Origin: an uncultured Muribaculaceae bacterium
GTDB taxonomy: Bacteria; Bacteroidota; Bacteroidia; Bacteroidales; Muribaculaceae
Reading direction: 5' to 3'
Assembly (NCBI GenBank): GCA_934667475.1
Contig: CAKUMB010000009.1
Span: 20,238-84,237, forward strand
DNA length: 64,000 nucleotides
The notes under the pieces are model-generated. The model did not search any database, had not been told where the DNA came from, and saw only the letters and a program-made list of their open reading frames with translations. Shown one piece after another: positions 43,781 to 52,835 of the stretch. Made by a program: the position numbers and the translations under genes. The stretch's first letter is position 1; the number at the start of each line of letters is the position of its first letter.

Positions 43781-44725
43781 ATGACACAGAAAATTCAAAA
43801 CATACTCTACGCTCCGCTCAACCTGGCCTTGCACGCACTGGCGCGCCTGCCATGGTGGGCACTCTATGCCCAGGCCGACATTCTCTATTTCGTGGCCTAC
43901 CACCTGCTGCGCTACCGCCGCAAAATAGTGCGCCAGAATCTGCGCGACTCTTTCCCCGACAAGAGCGAGGAGGAAATCAAGGCCATCGAGCGCGAAAGCT
44001 ACCACCAGTTCTCCGACTATTTTGTGGAGACCATAAAAATGCTGCACATCACCGACGACGACATTAAGCGCCGATTTGTGTTTCACGGCGTGGACAACAT
44101 CGACCGCGCCTTTGACCAAGGCCGCAGCATAATGATGTATGCCGCCCACTATGGCAACTGGGAGTGGCTGATGTCGGTCACACTGTGGACGCGCCACAAG
44201 CCCGGCCAGGTGACCTTCGGCCAAGTGTATCAGCCGCTGGAGAACGAGTGGTTCAACCGATTCTTCCTGCACCTGCGCGGCCGATTCGGCTCGGTGTGCT
44301 ACCCCAAGAGGCTCATCTACCTCGACATGCTGCGCCAAATCAAGCGCGGCAAGCAAATGGTGGTGGGCTTCATCAGCGACCAGCACCCGCTGCACACCGA
44401 CGAGGGCCATGTGATAAAGTTTCTCAACCACCCCACGGCCATGATTTCGGGCAGCGAAGTGATAGCCCGCCGGCTGGGGCTGAGTGTGATGTATTTCGAC
44501 GTGCGCAAAATCGGGCGCGGCCACTATGAGTGCACGGTGGTGCCCATATGCGACGACCCCGCCACCCTGCCCCAGGGCGAAATCACCGACCGCTACGCGC
44601 GCCTGCTTGAGCGCCGCATTGTGGCCGAACCGCCCTACTGGCTGTGGACGCACAACCGATGGAAGCGCAAGGTGCAATATCCGGAGGCAAGCACCACCGA
44701 GCCTTCAAAAAAACAACAGCAATAG
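43781..44725 (+). CDS. Lysophospholipid/lipid A-type acyltransferase (LpxL/HtrB family)
   Basis: A 314-residue inner-membrane acyltransferase. One N-terminal hydrophobic segment (residues about 9-40) anchors it. The LpxL/HtrB family catalytic motif is AHYGNWEWLM, where His and Glu are separated by four residues. Later YPKRLIYLDMLRQIKRGKQM and GFISDQHP fit the acceptor and donor regions. It probably adds a secondary acyl chain to lipid A or a related lipid. The frame could begin at TTG 43748, overlapping mtaB, but the ATG at 43781 is better. It is 2 bases before the next glycosyltransferase, which suggests coupled translation. Confidence 0.9.
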   Translation: MTQKIQNILYAPLNLALHALARLPWWALYAQADILYFVAYHLLRYRRKIVRQNLRDSFPDKSEEEIKAIERESYHQFSDYFVETIKMLHITDDDIKRRFVFHGVDNIDRAFDQGRSIMMYAAHYGNWEWLMSVTLWTRHKPGQVTFGQVYQPLENEWFNRFFLHLRGRFGSVCYPKRLIYLDMLRQIKRGKQMVVGFISDQHPLHTDEGHVIKFLNHPTAMISGSEVIARRLGLSVMYFDVRKIGRGHYECTVVPICDDPATLPQGEITDRYARLLERRIVAEPPYWLWTHNRWKRKVQYPEASTTEPSKKQQQ

Positions 44726-44727
44726 CA

Positions 44728-45744
44728 ATGAACAACAATAGCAAGAAAGTAGCAGTAATCATTCTCAACTGGAACGGCGCCAAGCTGCTGCGGCGCTACC
44801 TGCCCAGCGTGGTGGCCAACACCAATGCCCAAATGGCCGATGTGATAGTGGCCGACAACGGCAGCACCGACAACAGCCTTGAAGTGATGGCAAAGGAGTT
44901 TGCGGGAGTGAAGACTCTGACGTTTGACCAGAACTACGGCTTTGCCGAGGGCTACAACCGCTGCATAGAGCTCACACGCTACCCCTACACCGTGCTGCTC
45001 AACAGCGATGTGCGCACCCCCGAGGGGTGGCTCGAGCCGCTGCTGGCCTACATGGAGGCCAACCCGCATGTGGGAGCGGTGCAGCCCAAGCTGCTGCAAG
45101 ACCGCCAAGACGGCCGGCAGGTGTTTGAATACGCCGGTGCGGCCGGCGGATTCATCGACAAGCACGGATTCCCATTTTGCCGCGGCCGCATATTCGACTC
45201 CATTGAAGACGACCACGGGCAGTATGACGGCGAGCCGTCGGGCATATTCTGGGCCACCGGCGCATGCCTGATGGTGCGCAGCCGGCTCTACCTGCAGGTG
45301 GGCGGCCTCGACAAGCGCTTCTTTGCCCACATGGAGGAGATTGACCTGTGCTGGCGCATACACCGCGCCGGCTACGGCATAAGCATGGTGCCGCAAAGCC
45401 GCGTCTACCACCTGGGCGGAGGCAGCCTGCCGCAGGGCAACCCGCGCAAGACCTACCTCAACTTCCGCAACAATCTGCTGCTGCTGCGCAAAAACCTGCC
45501 CGAGCGCGAGGGCCGCAGACTGATATTCGTGCGCCGGCTGGTGTATGACACAGCCGCACTGGCCATGGCACTGCTCAAGGGGCACTTTGGCGACGCGAAA
45601 GCCATAGTCAAGGCTCATCGCGACTACCGCCGCATGGCAGGATACTACACCGACTTCCCGGCCGACAACCTGCTGCGCACCATGCCGCACTGCCAGTGCA
45701 ACATAATTGTGGACTACTACCTGCGCGGACGCAAAAAATTCTGA
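44728..45744 (+). CDS. Family 2 glycosyltransferase (rhamnosyltransferase-like)
   Basis: A 338-residue GT-A enzyme. It starts VAVIILNWNGAKLLRRYL, with VIVADNGSTDNSL and YTVLLNSDVRTPEGWLEPLL (the DxD region) and later FWATGACLMVRSRLYLQVGG and FFAHMEEIDLCWRIHRAGY, which holds the catalytic ED-like dyad. This pattern is that of WbbL/RfbN-type transferases using dTDP-rhamnose or a similar donor; the donor here is not proven. The ATG at 44728 follows the acyltransferase stop by 2 bases. Confidence 0.92.
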   Translation: MNNNSKKVAVIILNWNGAKLLRRYLPSVVANTNAQMADVIVADNGSTDNSLEVMAKEFAGVKTLTFDQNYGFAEGYNRCIELTRYPYTVLLNSDVRTPEGWLEPLLAYMEANPHVGAVQPKLLQDRQDGRQVFEYAGAAGGFIDKHGFPFCRGRIFDSIEDDHGQYDGEPSGIFWATGACLMVRSRLYLQVGGLDKRFFAHMEEIDLCWRIHRAGYGISMVPQSRVYHLGGGSLPQGNPRKTYLNFRNNLLLLRKNLPEREGRRLIFVRRLVYDTAALAMALLKGHFGDAKAIVKAHRDYRRMAGYYTDFPADNLLRTMPHCQCNIIVDYYLRGRKKF

Positions 45745-45777
45745 CGTCGCAGCCTGCGCAGATACGTGAATTTGTGT

Positions 45778-45785
45778 TATATTTG
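45778..45785 (+). promoter_or_regulatory. Possible -7 element before the polyprenol-type glycosyltransferase
   Basis: TATATTTG, matching TAnnTTTG, 39 bases before the ATG at 45825. There is no good -33 TTG, so this is a weak candidate. Confidence 0.3.
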
Positions 45786-45824
45786 CTCATTGATACAAAC
45801 CCCTTAACCCCCAACATTAGCGCA

Positions 45825-46781
45825 ATGGCAACAACGGCATTGATTATAGTGGTCCCCTGCTACAACGAGGAGGAGGCTCTGCCCACCACCCACCAGCGGC
45901 TGTCGGAGCTGCTGGCCCAGATGGCGGCCGACGGGCTGATTGACGGCAGCCGCAGCCGGCTGCTGTATGTGGACGACGGCTCACGCGACGGCACTTGGCC
46001 GCTGGTGAAGCGTATTGCCGAAAGCGGGCAGCACGTGTGCGCCATTAAGCTGGCGGCCAACAGCGGCCACCAAAACGCACTGATGGCCGGCCTTGAAGCC
46101 GCAGCCGAAATGGGCGACGCCATTGTGAGCATCGACGCCGACCTGCAAGACGACATACACGTGATTCCCGACATGGTGCGCCACTATGCCAACGACTGCT
46201 GCGATGTGGTGTATGGCGTGCGCCGCGACCGCAGCACCGACACGTGGTTCAAGCGCAAGTCGGCCCAGGCATTCTACCGGCTCATGCACCGCCTGGGGGT
46301 GAAGTCGGTATACAACCACGCCGACTTCCGCCTGATGAGTGCGCGCGCAGTGAGGCAGCTGTGCGAGTATGGCGAGCGCAACCTGTTTCTGCGCGGCATA
46401 GTGCCACTTATAGGCTACCGCTCGACCTGCGTCTACTACGACCGCACCGAGCGCACGGCAGGCGTGAGCAAATATCCGCTGGCCAAGATGGTGAACTTCG
46501 CCATCGACGGCATCACCTCGTTCAGCATCAAGCCCGTGCGCATGGTGTTCTCGCTCGGCCTTATGTTTATGGCCATAGCTCTGATAATACTCATCTACGT
46601 GCTCTACAACCACTTCACCGGCCACACAGCATGGGGCTGGTCGTCGCTGATACTGTCGATATGGTTTGTGGGCGGCTGCATACTGCTGGGCCTCGGCATA
46701 GTGGGCGAGTATATTGGCAAAATATACATCGAAGTGAAACACCGCCCACGCTACAACGTGGAGTGCCGGATAGTGAAATAG
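45825..46781 (+). CDS. Family 2 glycosyltransferase, DPM1/GtrB-like
   Basis: A 318-residue enzyme of the polyprenol-phosphate glycosyltransferase type. The GT-A domain has LIIVVPCYNEEEALPTT, LLYVDDGSRDGTW and SIDADLQDDIHVIPDMV (DxD). KRKSAQAFYRLMHRL and HADFRLMSARAV are typical of the ArnC/GtrB branch. Two C-terminal membrane helices (MVFSLGLMFMAIALIILIYV and the SLILSIWFVGGCILLGLGIV region) follow. It probably loads a sugar on undecaprenyl phosphate for later transfer outside. No separate flippase or GT-C acceptor enzyme is next to it. Confidence 0.92.
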   Translation: MATTALIIVVPCYNEEEALPTTHQRLSELLAQMAADGLIDGSRSRLLYVDDGSRDGTWPLVKRIAESGQHVCAIKLAANSGHQNALMAGLEAAAEMGDAIVSIDADLQDDIHVIPDMVRHYANDCCDVVYGVRRDRSTDTWFKRKSAQAFYRLMHRLGVKSVYNHADFRLMSARAVRQLCEYGERNLFLRGIVPLIGYRSTCVYYDRTERTAGVSKYPLAKMVNFAIDGITSFSIKPVRMVFSLGLMFMAIALIILIYVLYNHFTGHTAWGWSSLILSIWFVGGCILLGLGIVGEYIGKIYIEVKHRPRYNVECRIVK

Positions 46782-46823
46782 CCATGTGCCGCACAATCTG
46801 AATTCAATAGGCAACCCCCAAAA

Positions 46824-47990
46824 ATGAAATACAAGATTTTTCTACTGATCATGCTCGGAATGCTCACCGCTTTCGGGCCGTTTGTGACCGACATGTATGT
46901 GCCCAGCCTGCCGTCGATGGTGACGTATTTCCACACCACCATCACCCTGGTGCAGGCAGGGCTCACGGCAAGCATGCTCGGCCTGGCCGCCGGACAACTG
47001 CTGTTTGGGCCACTCAGCGACAAGTATGGCCGCCGCCGTCCGCTCATGGCCTCGCTGGTGCTGTTTGCAGTGTCGAGCACGGCCATATTGTTCTCGCCCA
47101 CCATACATGTGTTTGTGGCGCTGCGCTTTGTGCAGGGCTTTGCCGGCGCGGGCGGCATAGTGATTTCGCGCTCGGTGGCCACCGACATGTATAGCGGCCG
47201 CGAGCTGATGAAGATATTGGGCATCACCGGCGCCATCAACGGCATTGCGCCCATCATGGCCCCAGTGGCCGGCGGCGCGCTGGTGGACCACGGCGGCTGG
47301 CGCATGATATTCGCGCTGCTGCTCATGGTGGGCGTGGCACTGATGGCCGGCAGCTGGTTTATGCGCGAGTCGCTGCCTGTGGAGCGGCGCACCACGCGCA
47401 GCCTGCCGGCCACCTTCACACTGTTTGGCGTGGTGGTGCGCAACCGCACCTACATGCTGTATGTGCTGCACCAGGCAGCCGCGCTTGCCATTCTGTTTGG
47501 CAACATCTCCTCGTCACCGTTCATTGTGCAGGAGCATTACGGTCTCAGCCCACTGGGCTACAGCATAGTGTTCGGGCTCAACGGCGCCAGTCTGGCCATT
47601 GGAGCCGGCAGCAGCATGAAGTTTCGCCGCGCCACCACCTGTGTGAAGGTGAGCTGCGCGGGAATGCTGGCCGGCAGCCTGCTGGTGGCCGTGGCGCTGA
47701 TGGCCGACGCGGGTCTGGCGGTGTATGAGGTGCTGCTCGACCTGATGCTGGTGTCGGTGGGATTCACACTGACGGCGTCGACTACCCTTGCCCTTGACTG
47801 CGCGCGCGAAGAGGCCGGAACTGCCTCGGCGCTGTTTGGTGCGGTGGGCTTCGTGGCCGGAGGCGTGGTGTCGCCGCTGGTGGGCATGGGCAGCATAATG
47901 CACAGCAGTGCCATAACATTTGTTACGGCCGCAGTGCTTGCACTGGCATTTGCCGTGCCCGCACTGCGCCGCTCGGCAGCCGCCCACTGA
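46824..47990 (+). CDS. Bcr/CflA-type multidrug MFS exporter
   Basis: A 388-residue, twelve-helix inner-membrane transporter of the drug:H+ antiporter family. MFS motif A is in GQLLFGPLSDKYGRRRPLM, between helices 2 and 3; the antiporter motif C is suggested by APVAGGALVDHGGWRMIFAL at helix 5. DMYVPSLPSM near the N-terminus is characteristic of Bcr/CflA. It would export small compounds such as bicyclomycin or chloramphenicol, but specificity is not shown. It begins 42 bases after the glycosyltransferase and ends before a terminator shared with ychF. Confidence 0.9.
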   Translation: MKYKIFLLIMLGMLTAFGPFVTDMYVPSLPSMVTYFHTTITLVQAGLTASMLGLAAGQLLFGPLSDKYGRRRPLMASLVLFAVSSTAILFSPTIHVFVALRFVQGFAGAGGIVISRSVATDMYSGRELMKILGITGAINGIAPIMAPVAGGALVDHGGWRMIFALLLMVGVALMAGSWFMRESLPVERRTTRSLPATFTLFGVVVRNRTYMLYVLHQAAALAILFGNISSSPFIVQEHYGLSPLGYSIVFGLNGASLAIGAGSSMKFRRATTCVKVSCAGMLAGSLLVAVALMADAGLAVYEVLLDLMLVSVGFTLTASTTLALDCAREEAGTASALFGAVGFVAGGVVSPLVGMGSIMHSSAITFVTAAVLALAFAVPALRRSAAAH

Positions 47991-48003
47991 CCTTAGGAGA
48001 CAT

Positions 48004-48055
48004 AAAAATCCCTCAATGAGCGAGAGTTGATTTCATCACTCATTGAGGGATTTTT
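48004..48055. terminator. Bidirectional terminator between the MFS exporter gene and ychF
   Basis: A perfect 17-bp stem, 48004-48020 with 48039-48055, and an 18-base loop. A5 and T5 ends give U-runs on both strands. It serves both convergent genes. Confidence 0.9.
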
Positions 48056-48084
48056 CCGTATCCTTTATGCTTGCAGGTGGTGGG

Positions 48085-49188
48085 CTACACGTTGAAGCGG
48101 AACACCACTATGTCGCCATCTTGCATCACATATTCCTTGCCCTCGATGTGCATCTTGCCTGCCTCCTTCACGGCAGCCTCGCTGCCGTAGTGTATGTAGT
48201 CGTCATACTTGATGATTTCGGCCCGGATGAAGCCGCGCTCAAAGTCGGTGTGAATCACACCGGCACACTGCGGAGCCTTGCTGCCCTTCACATAGGTCCA
48301 TGCGCGCACCTCCTTGGGGCCGGCGGTGAGGAAAGTCTCGAGGTTGAGCAGCGAGTAGGCGCTTTTTATTAGGCGGTTCACACCCGACTCCTCAAGGCCG
48401 ATTTCCTTAAGGAACATCTGGCGCTCCTCGTAGGTTTCGAGTTCGGCAATCTCGCTCTCGGTCTGGGCGGCCACCACCAGAATCTGCGCGTTCTCCTCCT
48501 TCACGGCCTCGCGCACGGCGTCGACATATTTGTTGCCCGTGGCGGCGCTGGCATCGTCCACGTTGCATACATACAGCACAGGCTTGTTGGTGAGCAGGAA
48601 CAGGTCGTGCGCTATGCGCTCCTCCTCCTTGCTGTTGAGTTCTACCGAGCGAGCCGACTTGCCCTGCGACAGTGCCTCCTGATAGCGCTTGAGCACCTCG
48701 TATTGCTGCTTGGCCTCGCGGTCGCCGCCCGTCTGGGCCTGCTTGTAGACGCGGCCTATGCGGCTCTCCACAGTGTCGAGGTCGCGCAACTGCAGTTCGG
48801 TGTCGATCACCTCCTTGTCGCGCACGGGGTCTACCGAGCCGTCGACGTGAGTGATGTTGTCGTCGTCGAAGCAGCGCAGCACGTGAATTATGGCGTCGGT
48901 CTCACGTATGTTCGCCAGAAACTTGTTGCCCAGGCCCTCGCCCTTCGACGCGCCCTTCACGAGGCCGGCTATGTCGACTATTTCCACCGTGGTGGGCACT
49001 ATGCGCTCGGGGTGCACCAGCTCGGCGAGCTTGTTGAGCCGCTCATCGGGCACGGTGATGACGCCCACGTTGGGCTCGATTGTACAAAACGGGAAGTTTG
49101 CCGACTGCGCCTTGGCGTTCGACAGACAATTGAAAAGGGTAGACTTGCCCACGTTGGGCAGTCCCACAATACCACATTGAAGTGCCAT
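48085..49188 (-). CDS. ychF: Redox-regulated ATPase YchF
   Basis: A 367-residue OBG-like P-loop NTPase (YchF/Ola1 group). The Walker A is at residues 9-17 (GLPNVGKST), then FCTIEPNVGVITVPD, VEIVDIAGLVKGASKGEGL (Walker B region) and VCNVDD, which replaces the GTP-specifying NKxD and explains the family's preference for ATP. A coiled-coil insert (about residues 130-190) and the C-terminal TGS domain (AWTYVKGSKAPQCAGVIHTD) complete the normal layout. The protein binds ribosomes and is linked to stress responses in other bacteria. It stands alone with its own promoter and terminator. Confidence 0.97.
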   Translation of the reverse strand: MALQCGIVGLPNVGKSTLFNCLSNAKAQSANFPFCTIEPNVGVITVPDERLNKLAELVHPERIVPTTVEIVDIAGLVKGASKGEGLGNKFLANIRETDAIIHVLRCFDDDNITHVDGSVDPVRDKEVIDTELQLRDLDTVESRIGRVYKQAQTGGDREAKQQYEVLKRYQEALSQGKSARSVELNSKEEERIAHDLFLLTNKPVLYVCNVDDASAATGNKYVDAVREAVKEENAQILVVAAQTESEIAELETYEERQMFLKEIGLEESGVNRLIKSAYSLLNLETFLTAGPKEVRAWTYVKGSKAPQCAGVIHTDFERGFIRAEIIKYDDYIHYGSEAAVKEAGKMHIEGKEYVMQDGDIVVFRFNV

Positions 49189-49256
49189 GCTAATATATCT
49201 TGTTTCTTATTCGTTATTTACCAATAAAATACGGCCATTCAGCCACTTTTGCACTG

Positions 49257-49288
49257 CAAAGTTACTGCAAAACCGCCCAACAAGCAAA
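49257..49288 (-). promoter_or_regulatory. Promoter of ychF
   Basis: On the minus strand TTTG (49288-49285), 20 bases, then TAACTTTG (49264-49257), about 70 bases before the start codon. Confidence 0.75.
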
Positions 49289-49349
49289 AAAAACTATCCG
49301 CAGTGGCGCCACGTGTGCGCCCGGGTGCGGTTAATTAATCACAAAAAGG

Positions 49350-49380
49350 TTGACAAGCGCGGCTCGATGTAGTAATTTTG
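49350..49380 (+). promoter_or_regulatory. Promoter of the DUF3098-uppP-truB-queA run
   Basis: TTG at 49350-49352, 20 bases, then TAATTTTG at 49373-49380. The leader before the first gene is about 93 bases. The remaining sequence from 49189 to 49480 shows only this promoter and the ychF one. Confidence 0.75.
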
Positions 49381-49480
49381 CAGTTTGAATGGCATGTTGC
49401 GCCGCAAGGCGAAAACATGCATCGATTGAGACAACGGCAAATAAAGAAAAAAATTACAATTACACATATTCTCAGGTTAC

Positions 49481-49774
49481 ATGACTACTAAGAAAGAAAC
49501 CGCACCGGCTTCAAAGGCCGACAACGCCAAGAGGCCGCAGATGCCCCTGGGCAAGACCAACTTCATTTTAATGGCAGTGTGCGTGCTGATGATAGTGATT
49601 GGCTTTGTGCTGATGACAGGCAGCGCCAACACAGGCAGCACATTCAACGCCGACATCTTCAACCCACGCCGCACAGTGGTGGCTCCGCTCATCACCTTCG
49701 CCGGATTTGTGCTGCTGGCGTTTGCCATAATCGTTAAGCCCAAGAAGAAAGACAATAGCGAGGAGGACCTGTAG
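49481..49774 (+). CDS. DUF3098 family two-helix membrane protein
   Basis: A 97-residue inner-membrane protein. The N-terminal 25 residues are polar and basic (TTKKETAPASKADNAKRPQ). Two membrane helices follow: NFILMAVCVLMIVIGFVLMTG, a short loop with FNADIFNPRRTVVAPLI, then TFAGFVLLAFAIIV, with a charged KPKKKDNSEEDL end. The central FNPRR motif and size are those of the DUF3098 family of Bacteroidota, whose function is unknown. It lies 3 bases ahead of uppP, as this family often does, suggesting a role tied to undecaprenyl-phosphate recycling. Confidence 0.85.
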   Translation: MTTKKETAPASKADNAKRPQMPLGKTNFILMAVCVLMIVIGFVLMTGSANTGSTFNADIFNPRRTVVAPLITFAGFVLLAFAIIVKPKKKDNSEEDL

Positions 49775-49777
49775 CCA

Positions 49778-50620
49778 ATGGACATATTTCAAGCAATAAT
49801 AATTGCGGTGGTCGAGGGGCTCACCGAGTTTCTACCTGTGTCGTCGACCGGCCACATGATAATCACCGAAAACCTGCTGGGCGTTGACCTCAGCGACCCA
49901 TTTGTGAACGCGTTCACGGTGATAATCCAATTTGGTGCCATACTGTCGGTGGTGTGCCTCTACTGGAAGCGCTTTTTCCACGTCAGCGAGGTGCCCGAGG
50001 GCGTGACGGGCATCAAGCGCCTGCTGGCGCGCTACGACTTCTACTGGAAGCTGCTGGTGGCCTTCATCCCCGCTGCGGTGATAGGCTTGCTGCTTAGCCC
50101 GGTGATCGACAAGCTGCTGGGCAGCGTGCTGGTGGTGGCCGTGATGCTGCTGGGCGTGGGCGTGCTGCTGCTGTTTGTGGACAAGTGGTTTGCCCGCGAC
50201 ACCGACAAGCCACTCACCGAGAAGCGCGCGTTCAAGATAGGTCTGTATCAGTGCATTGCAATGATACCGGGCACATCGCGCTCGTTTGCCACCATTGCCG
50301 GCGGCATGCAGCAGGGCCTGACGCGCAAGACGGCCGCCGAGTTCTCATTTTTCCTGGCAGTGCCCACCATGCTTGCCGCCAGCTGCTACGAGCTGCTCAA
50401 GCTGTTTCTGAAGGGCGACGCCAGCATGCTGGCCAGCCACATGACGGTGCTGGCAGTGGGCTTCGTGGTGGCCTTTGTGGTGGCACTGGGCGCCATCAAG
50501 TGGTTTGTGGACTTCCTCACCAAATATGGCTTCCGCACCTTCGGCTGGTATCGCATAGTGGTGGGTACACTGCTGCTGGTGCTGATGCTTTGCGGCGTCG
50601 ACCTGTCGATGGTCGACTAA
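49778..50620 (+). CDS. uppP: Undecaprenyl-diphosphatase UppP (BacA)
   Basis: A 280-residue, multi-helix inner-membrane phosphatase that converts undecaprenyl diphosphate to the monophosphate for reuse as a glycan carrier. The conserved motif 1 is VEGLTEFLPVSSTGHMII (Glu, Ser and His of the active site) and motif 2 is IPGTSRSFATIAGG. Length is typical. The enzyme gives resistance to bacitracin when abundant. It lies between the DUF3098 gene (3 bases before) and truB (58 bases after), and supplies carrier for the glycan systems encoded elsewhere in this window. Confidence 0.96.
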   Translation: MDIFQAIIIAVVEGLTEFLPVSSTGHMIITENLLGVDLSDPFVNAFTVIIQFGAILSVVCLYWKRFFHVSEVPEGVTGIKRLLARYDFYWKLLVAFIPAAVIGLLLSPVIDKLLGSVLVVAVMLLGVGVLLLFVDKWFARDTDKPLTEKRAFKIGLYQCIAMIPGTSRSFATIAGGMQQGLTRKTAAEFSFFLAVPTMLAASCYELLKLFLKGDASMLASHMTVLAVGFVVAFVVALGAIKWFVDFLTKYGFRTFGWYRIVVGTLLLVLMLCGVDLSMVD

Positions 50621-50678
50621 GCCGTGCCAGTCATCTTTATTTTAACAACAAACGCATCATCACACATTCTCACAACAT

Positions 50679-51503
50679 ATGCTCAATCCCATAGAAGGAG
50701 AGGTGTTTTGCATCGACAAGCCGCTGCACTGGACCTCGTTTGAAGCCGTGAAAAAAATCCGCGCGCGCCTGCGCCGCCACCTGGGAGTGAAAAACCTCAA
50801 GGTGGGCCACGCCGGCACGCTCGACCCCCTGGCCACCGGGGTGCTGATAGTGTGCACCGGCCGCAAGACCAAGGACATCGACCAGATGCAGGCCAAGGTG
50901 AAGGAATATGTGGCTGGGGTGAGGCTAGGCGCCACCACCCCGTCGTTCGACCGCGAAACCGAGGTCGACGCCACCTATCCGTGGCAGCACATCACCCGCG
51001 AGCAGGTGGAGCACACACTGCAGTCGCAGTTCACGGGGAGCATCGAGCAAGTGCCGCCGTCGTTCTCGGCTTGCAAGGTCGACGGCAAGCCCGCCTACAA
51101 GCTGGCGCGCCAGGGCGAGGATGTGGCCATCAAGCCCAAGACCCTGGTAATCGACGAAATTGAGGTGCTGCAATGCGGACTGCCGCAGGAGCCCACCCTG
51201 ACGCTGCGCATAGTGTGCAGCAAGGGCACATATATCCGTGCCCTGGCGCGCGACATTGGCGCCGCGCTGGGCAGCGGCGCGCACCTCACATCGCTGCGGC
51301 GCACCCGTGTGGGCGACGTGACGGTGGACAAGTGCCTCACTGTGGAGCAGCTGGTGCAGGAGCTCGACAGCGCCGAATATGTGATGCCCGACATGGCCGA
51401 GCAGATGCGCCTCGACGCCGAGCGCGAGGCCAACCGCGCCAGGGCGCGCGAGCTGAAGGCGCGCCAAAAAGCGCGCAAGGCCCTTGAGCAGCTGCAACAA
51501 TAA
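50679..51503 (+). CDS. truB: tRNA pseudouridine(55) synthase TruB
   Basis: A 274-residue enzyme making pseudouridine 55 in the T-loop of tRNAs. The catalytic Asp49 lies in GHAGTLDPLATGVLIVCTG. Also present are KEYVAGVRLGATTPSFDRET, QVPPSFSACKVDGKPAYKLA and, in the last third, VCSKGTYIRALARDIG, all family hallmarks. The C-terminus is extended by a strongly charged helix (RLDAEREANRARARELKARQKARKA). It follows uppP by 58 bases and precedes queA by 72. Confidence 0.96.
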   Translation: MLNPIEGEVFCIDKPLHWTSFEAVKKIRARLRRHLGVKNLKVGHAGTLDPLATGVLIVCTGRKTKDIDQMQAKVKEYVAGVRLGATTPSFDRETEVDATYPWQHITREQVEHTLQSQFTGSIEQVPPSFSACKVDGKPAYKLARQGEDVAIKPKTLVIDEIEVLQCGLPQEPTLTLRIVCSKGTYIRALARDIGAALGSGAHLTSLRRTRVGDVTVDKCLTVEQLVQELDSAEYVMPDMAEQMRLDAEREANRARARELKARQKARKALEQLQQ

Positions 51504-51575
51504 CGGCCGCAAACGCTTTTTTTTACATAGACAACAAGAAAACAACAACAAAATCACATACACACCATATATATA

Positions 51576-52628
51576 ATGAAACTATCTGAATTCAACACTC
51601 GCATGACTCCCGACCTGATTGCATCGCACCCCGCTGCAAACCGCGACGAGTCGCGACTGATGGTGCTGCACCGCAGCAACGGCGACATTGAGCACCTGAT
51701 GTTTAAGGACATCCTCAACTTTTTCGACGAGCACGACCGCTTTGTGTTCAACGACACAATGGTGTTCCCCGCCAAGCTGATGGGCAACAAGGAGAAGACC
51801 GGCGCCAACATTGAGGTGTTTCTGCTGCGCGAGCTCGATGAAGAGCACAAGCTGTGGGACGTGCTGGTGGAGCCCGCGCGAAAAATACGCATCGGCAACA
51901 AACTGTATTTCGGCCTCGACGACTCGATGGTGGCCGAGGTGATCGACAACACCACCTCGCGCGGCCGCACGCTGCGCTTCCTCTACGACGGGCCGCACGA
52001 CGAGTTCAAAAAGAACCTGTTTGCCCTGGGCAAGACGCCGCTCCCCTACTACATCAACCGCGAGCCCGAACCCGATGACGTGGAGCGCTACCAGACCATA
52101 TTCGCCCGCAACGAGGGCGCCGTGGTGGCTCCCGCCGCAGGCCTGCACTTCAGCCGCGAGCTGATGAAGCGCATGGAAATCAAGGGCGTGGACGCCGACT
52201 TCCTGACGCTGCACATAGGTCTGGGCTGCTACCGCAGCATCGACGTTGAAGACCTCACCAAGCACCGCATGGACAGCGAGCCCATGGAGGTGAGCGAGGG
52301 CCTCTCGGAGCGCGTCAACGCCACCCGCGACGCCGGCCACCGCATCTGCGCCATAGGCACAAGCACACTGCGCGCCATGGAGAGCACAGTGAGCATGAAC
52401 GGCCACATCAAGCCCTACTCGGGCTGGACCAACAAGTTCATTTTCCCACCCTACGAGTTCTCGACCACCGATGCGCTGGTCACCAACTTCCACATGCCGC
52501 AGTCGGTGATGCTGATGCTCACTGCCGCATTCGGCGGATATGAGAATGTGATGCACGCCTACGACGTGGCCGTCGACGAGAAATACCGCTTCGGCGTGTA
52601 TGGCGACGCCATGCTCATAGTGGACTGA
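51576..52628 (+). CDS. queA: S-adenosylmethionine:tRNA ribosyltransferase-isomerase QueA
   Basis: A 350-residue enzyme that transfers and isomerises the ribosyl part of SAM to preQ1 at tRNA position 34, giving epoxyqueuosine. Motifs are MTPDLIASHPAANRDESRLM at the start, FVFNDTMVFPAKLMG, the AAGLHFSRELM block and GTSTLRAMESTV, with TNFHMPQSVMLMLTAAFGG near the end. Length is standard. No other queuosine gene is in the window. It ends the run; after it comes A+T-rich spacer up to 52835. Confidence 0.96.
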   Translation: MKLSEFNTRMTPDLIASHPAANRDESRLMVLHRSNGDIEHLMFKDILNFFDEHDRFVFNDTMVFPAKLMGNKEKTGANIEVFLLRELDEEHKLWDVLVEPARKIRIGNKLYFGLDDSMVAEVIDNTTSRGRTLRFLYDGPHDEFKKNLFALGKTPLPYYINREPEPDDVERYQTIFARNEGAVVAPAAGLHFSRELMKRMEIKGVDADFLTLHIGLGCYRSIDVEDLTKHRMDSEPMEVSEGLSERVNATRDAGHRICAIGTSTLRAMESTVSMNGHIKPYSGWTNKFIFPPYEFSTTDALVTNFHMPQSVMLMLTAAFGGYENVMHAYDVAVDEKYRFGVYGDAMLIVD

Positions 52629-52733
52629 CGCGCACCCTGCGCACGCAAACGCACACAAGCGATTAAATGCTGCTAAAAATCAGCATTTCATCGCTTTTTT
52701 TGCGCAATTTCAAGGGAATCAGCCGATTTTCAT

Positions 52734-52741
52734 TAACTTTG
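52734..52741 (+). promoter_or_regulatory. Probable -7 element of the GYF_2/DUF805 gene
   Basis: TAACTTTG, 94 bases before the start at 52836. No -33 TTG at the usual spacing. A small A+T-rich inverted sequence precedes it at about 52664-52695 (GCGATTAAATGCTG paired with CAGCATTTCATCGC) and may terminate queA. Confidence 0.4.
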
Positions 52742-52835
52742 TAGGGAACTAATGCCACCACGATGCGGGCCGCCACCCGCACCTTAACGGCATAAGACAA
52801 AACAACACAACGACAAAAAAACATTTTTCTCGCTT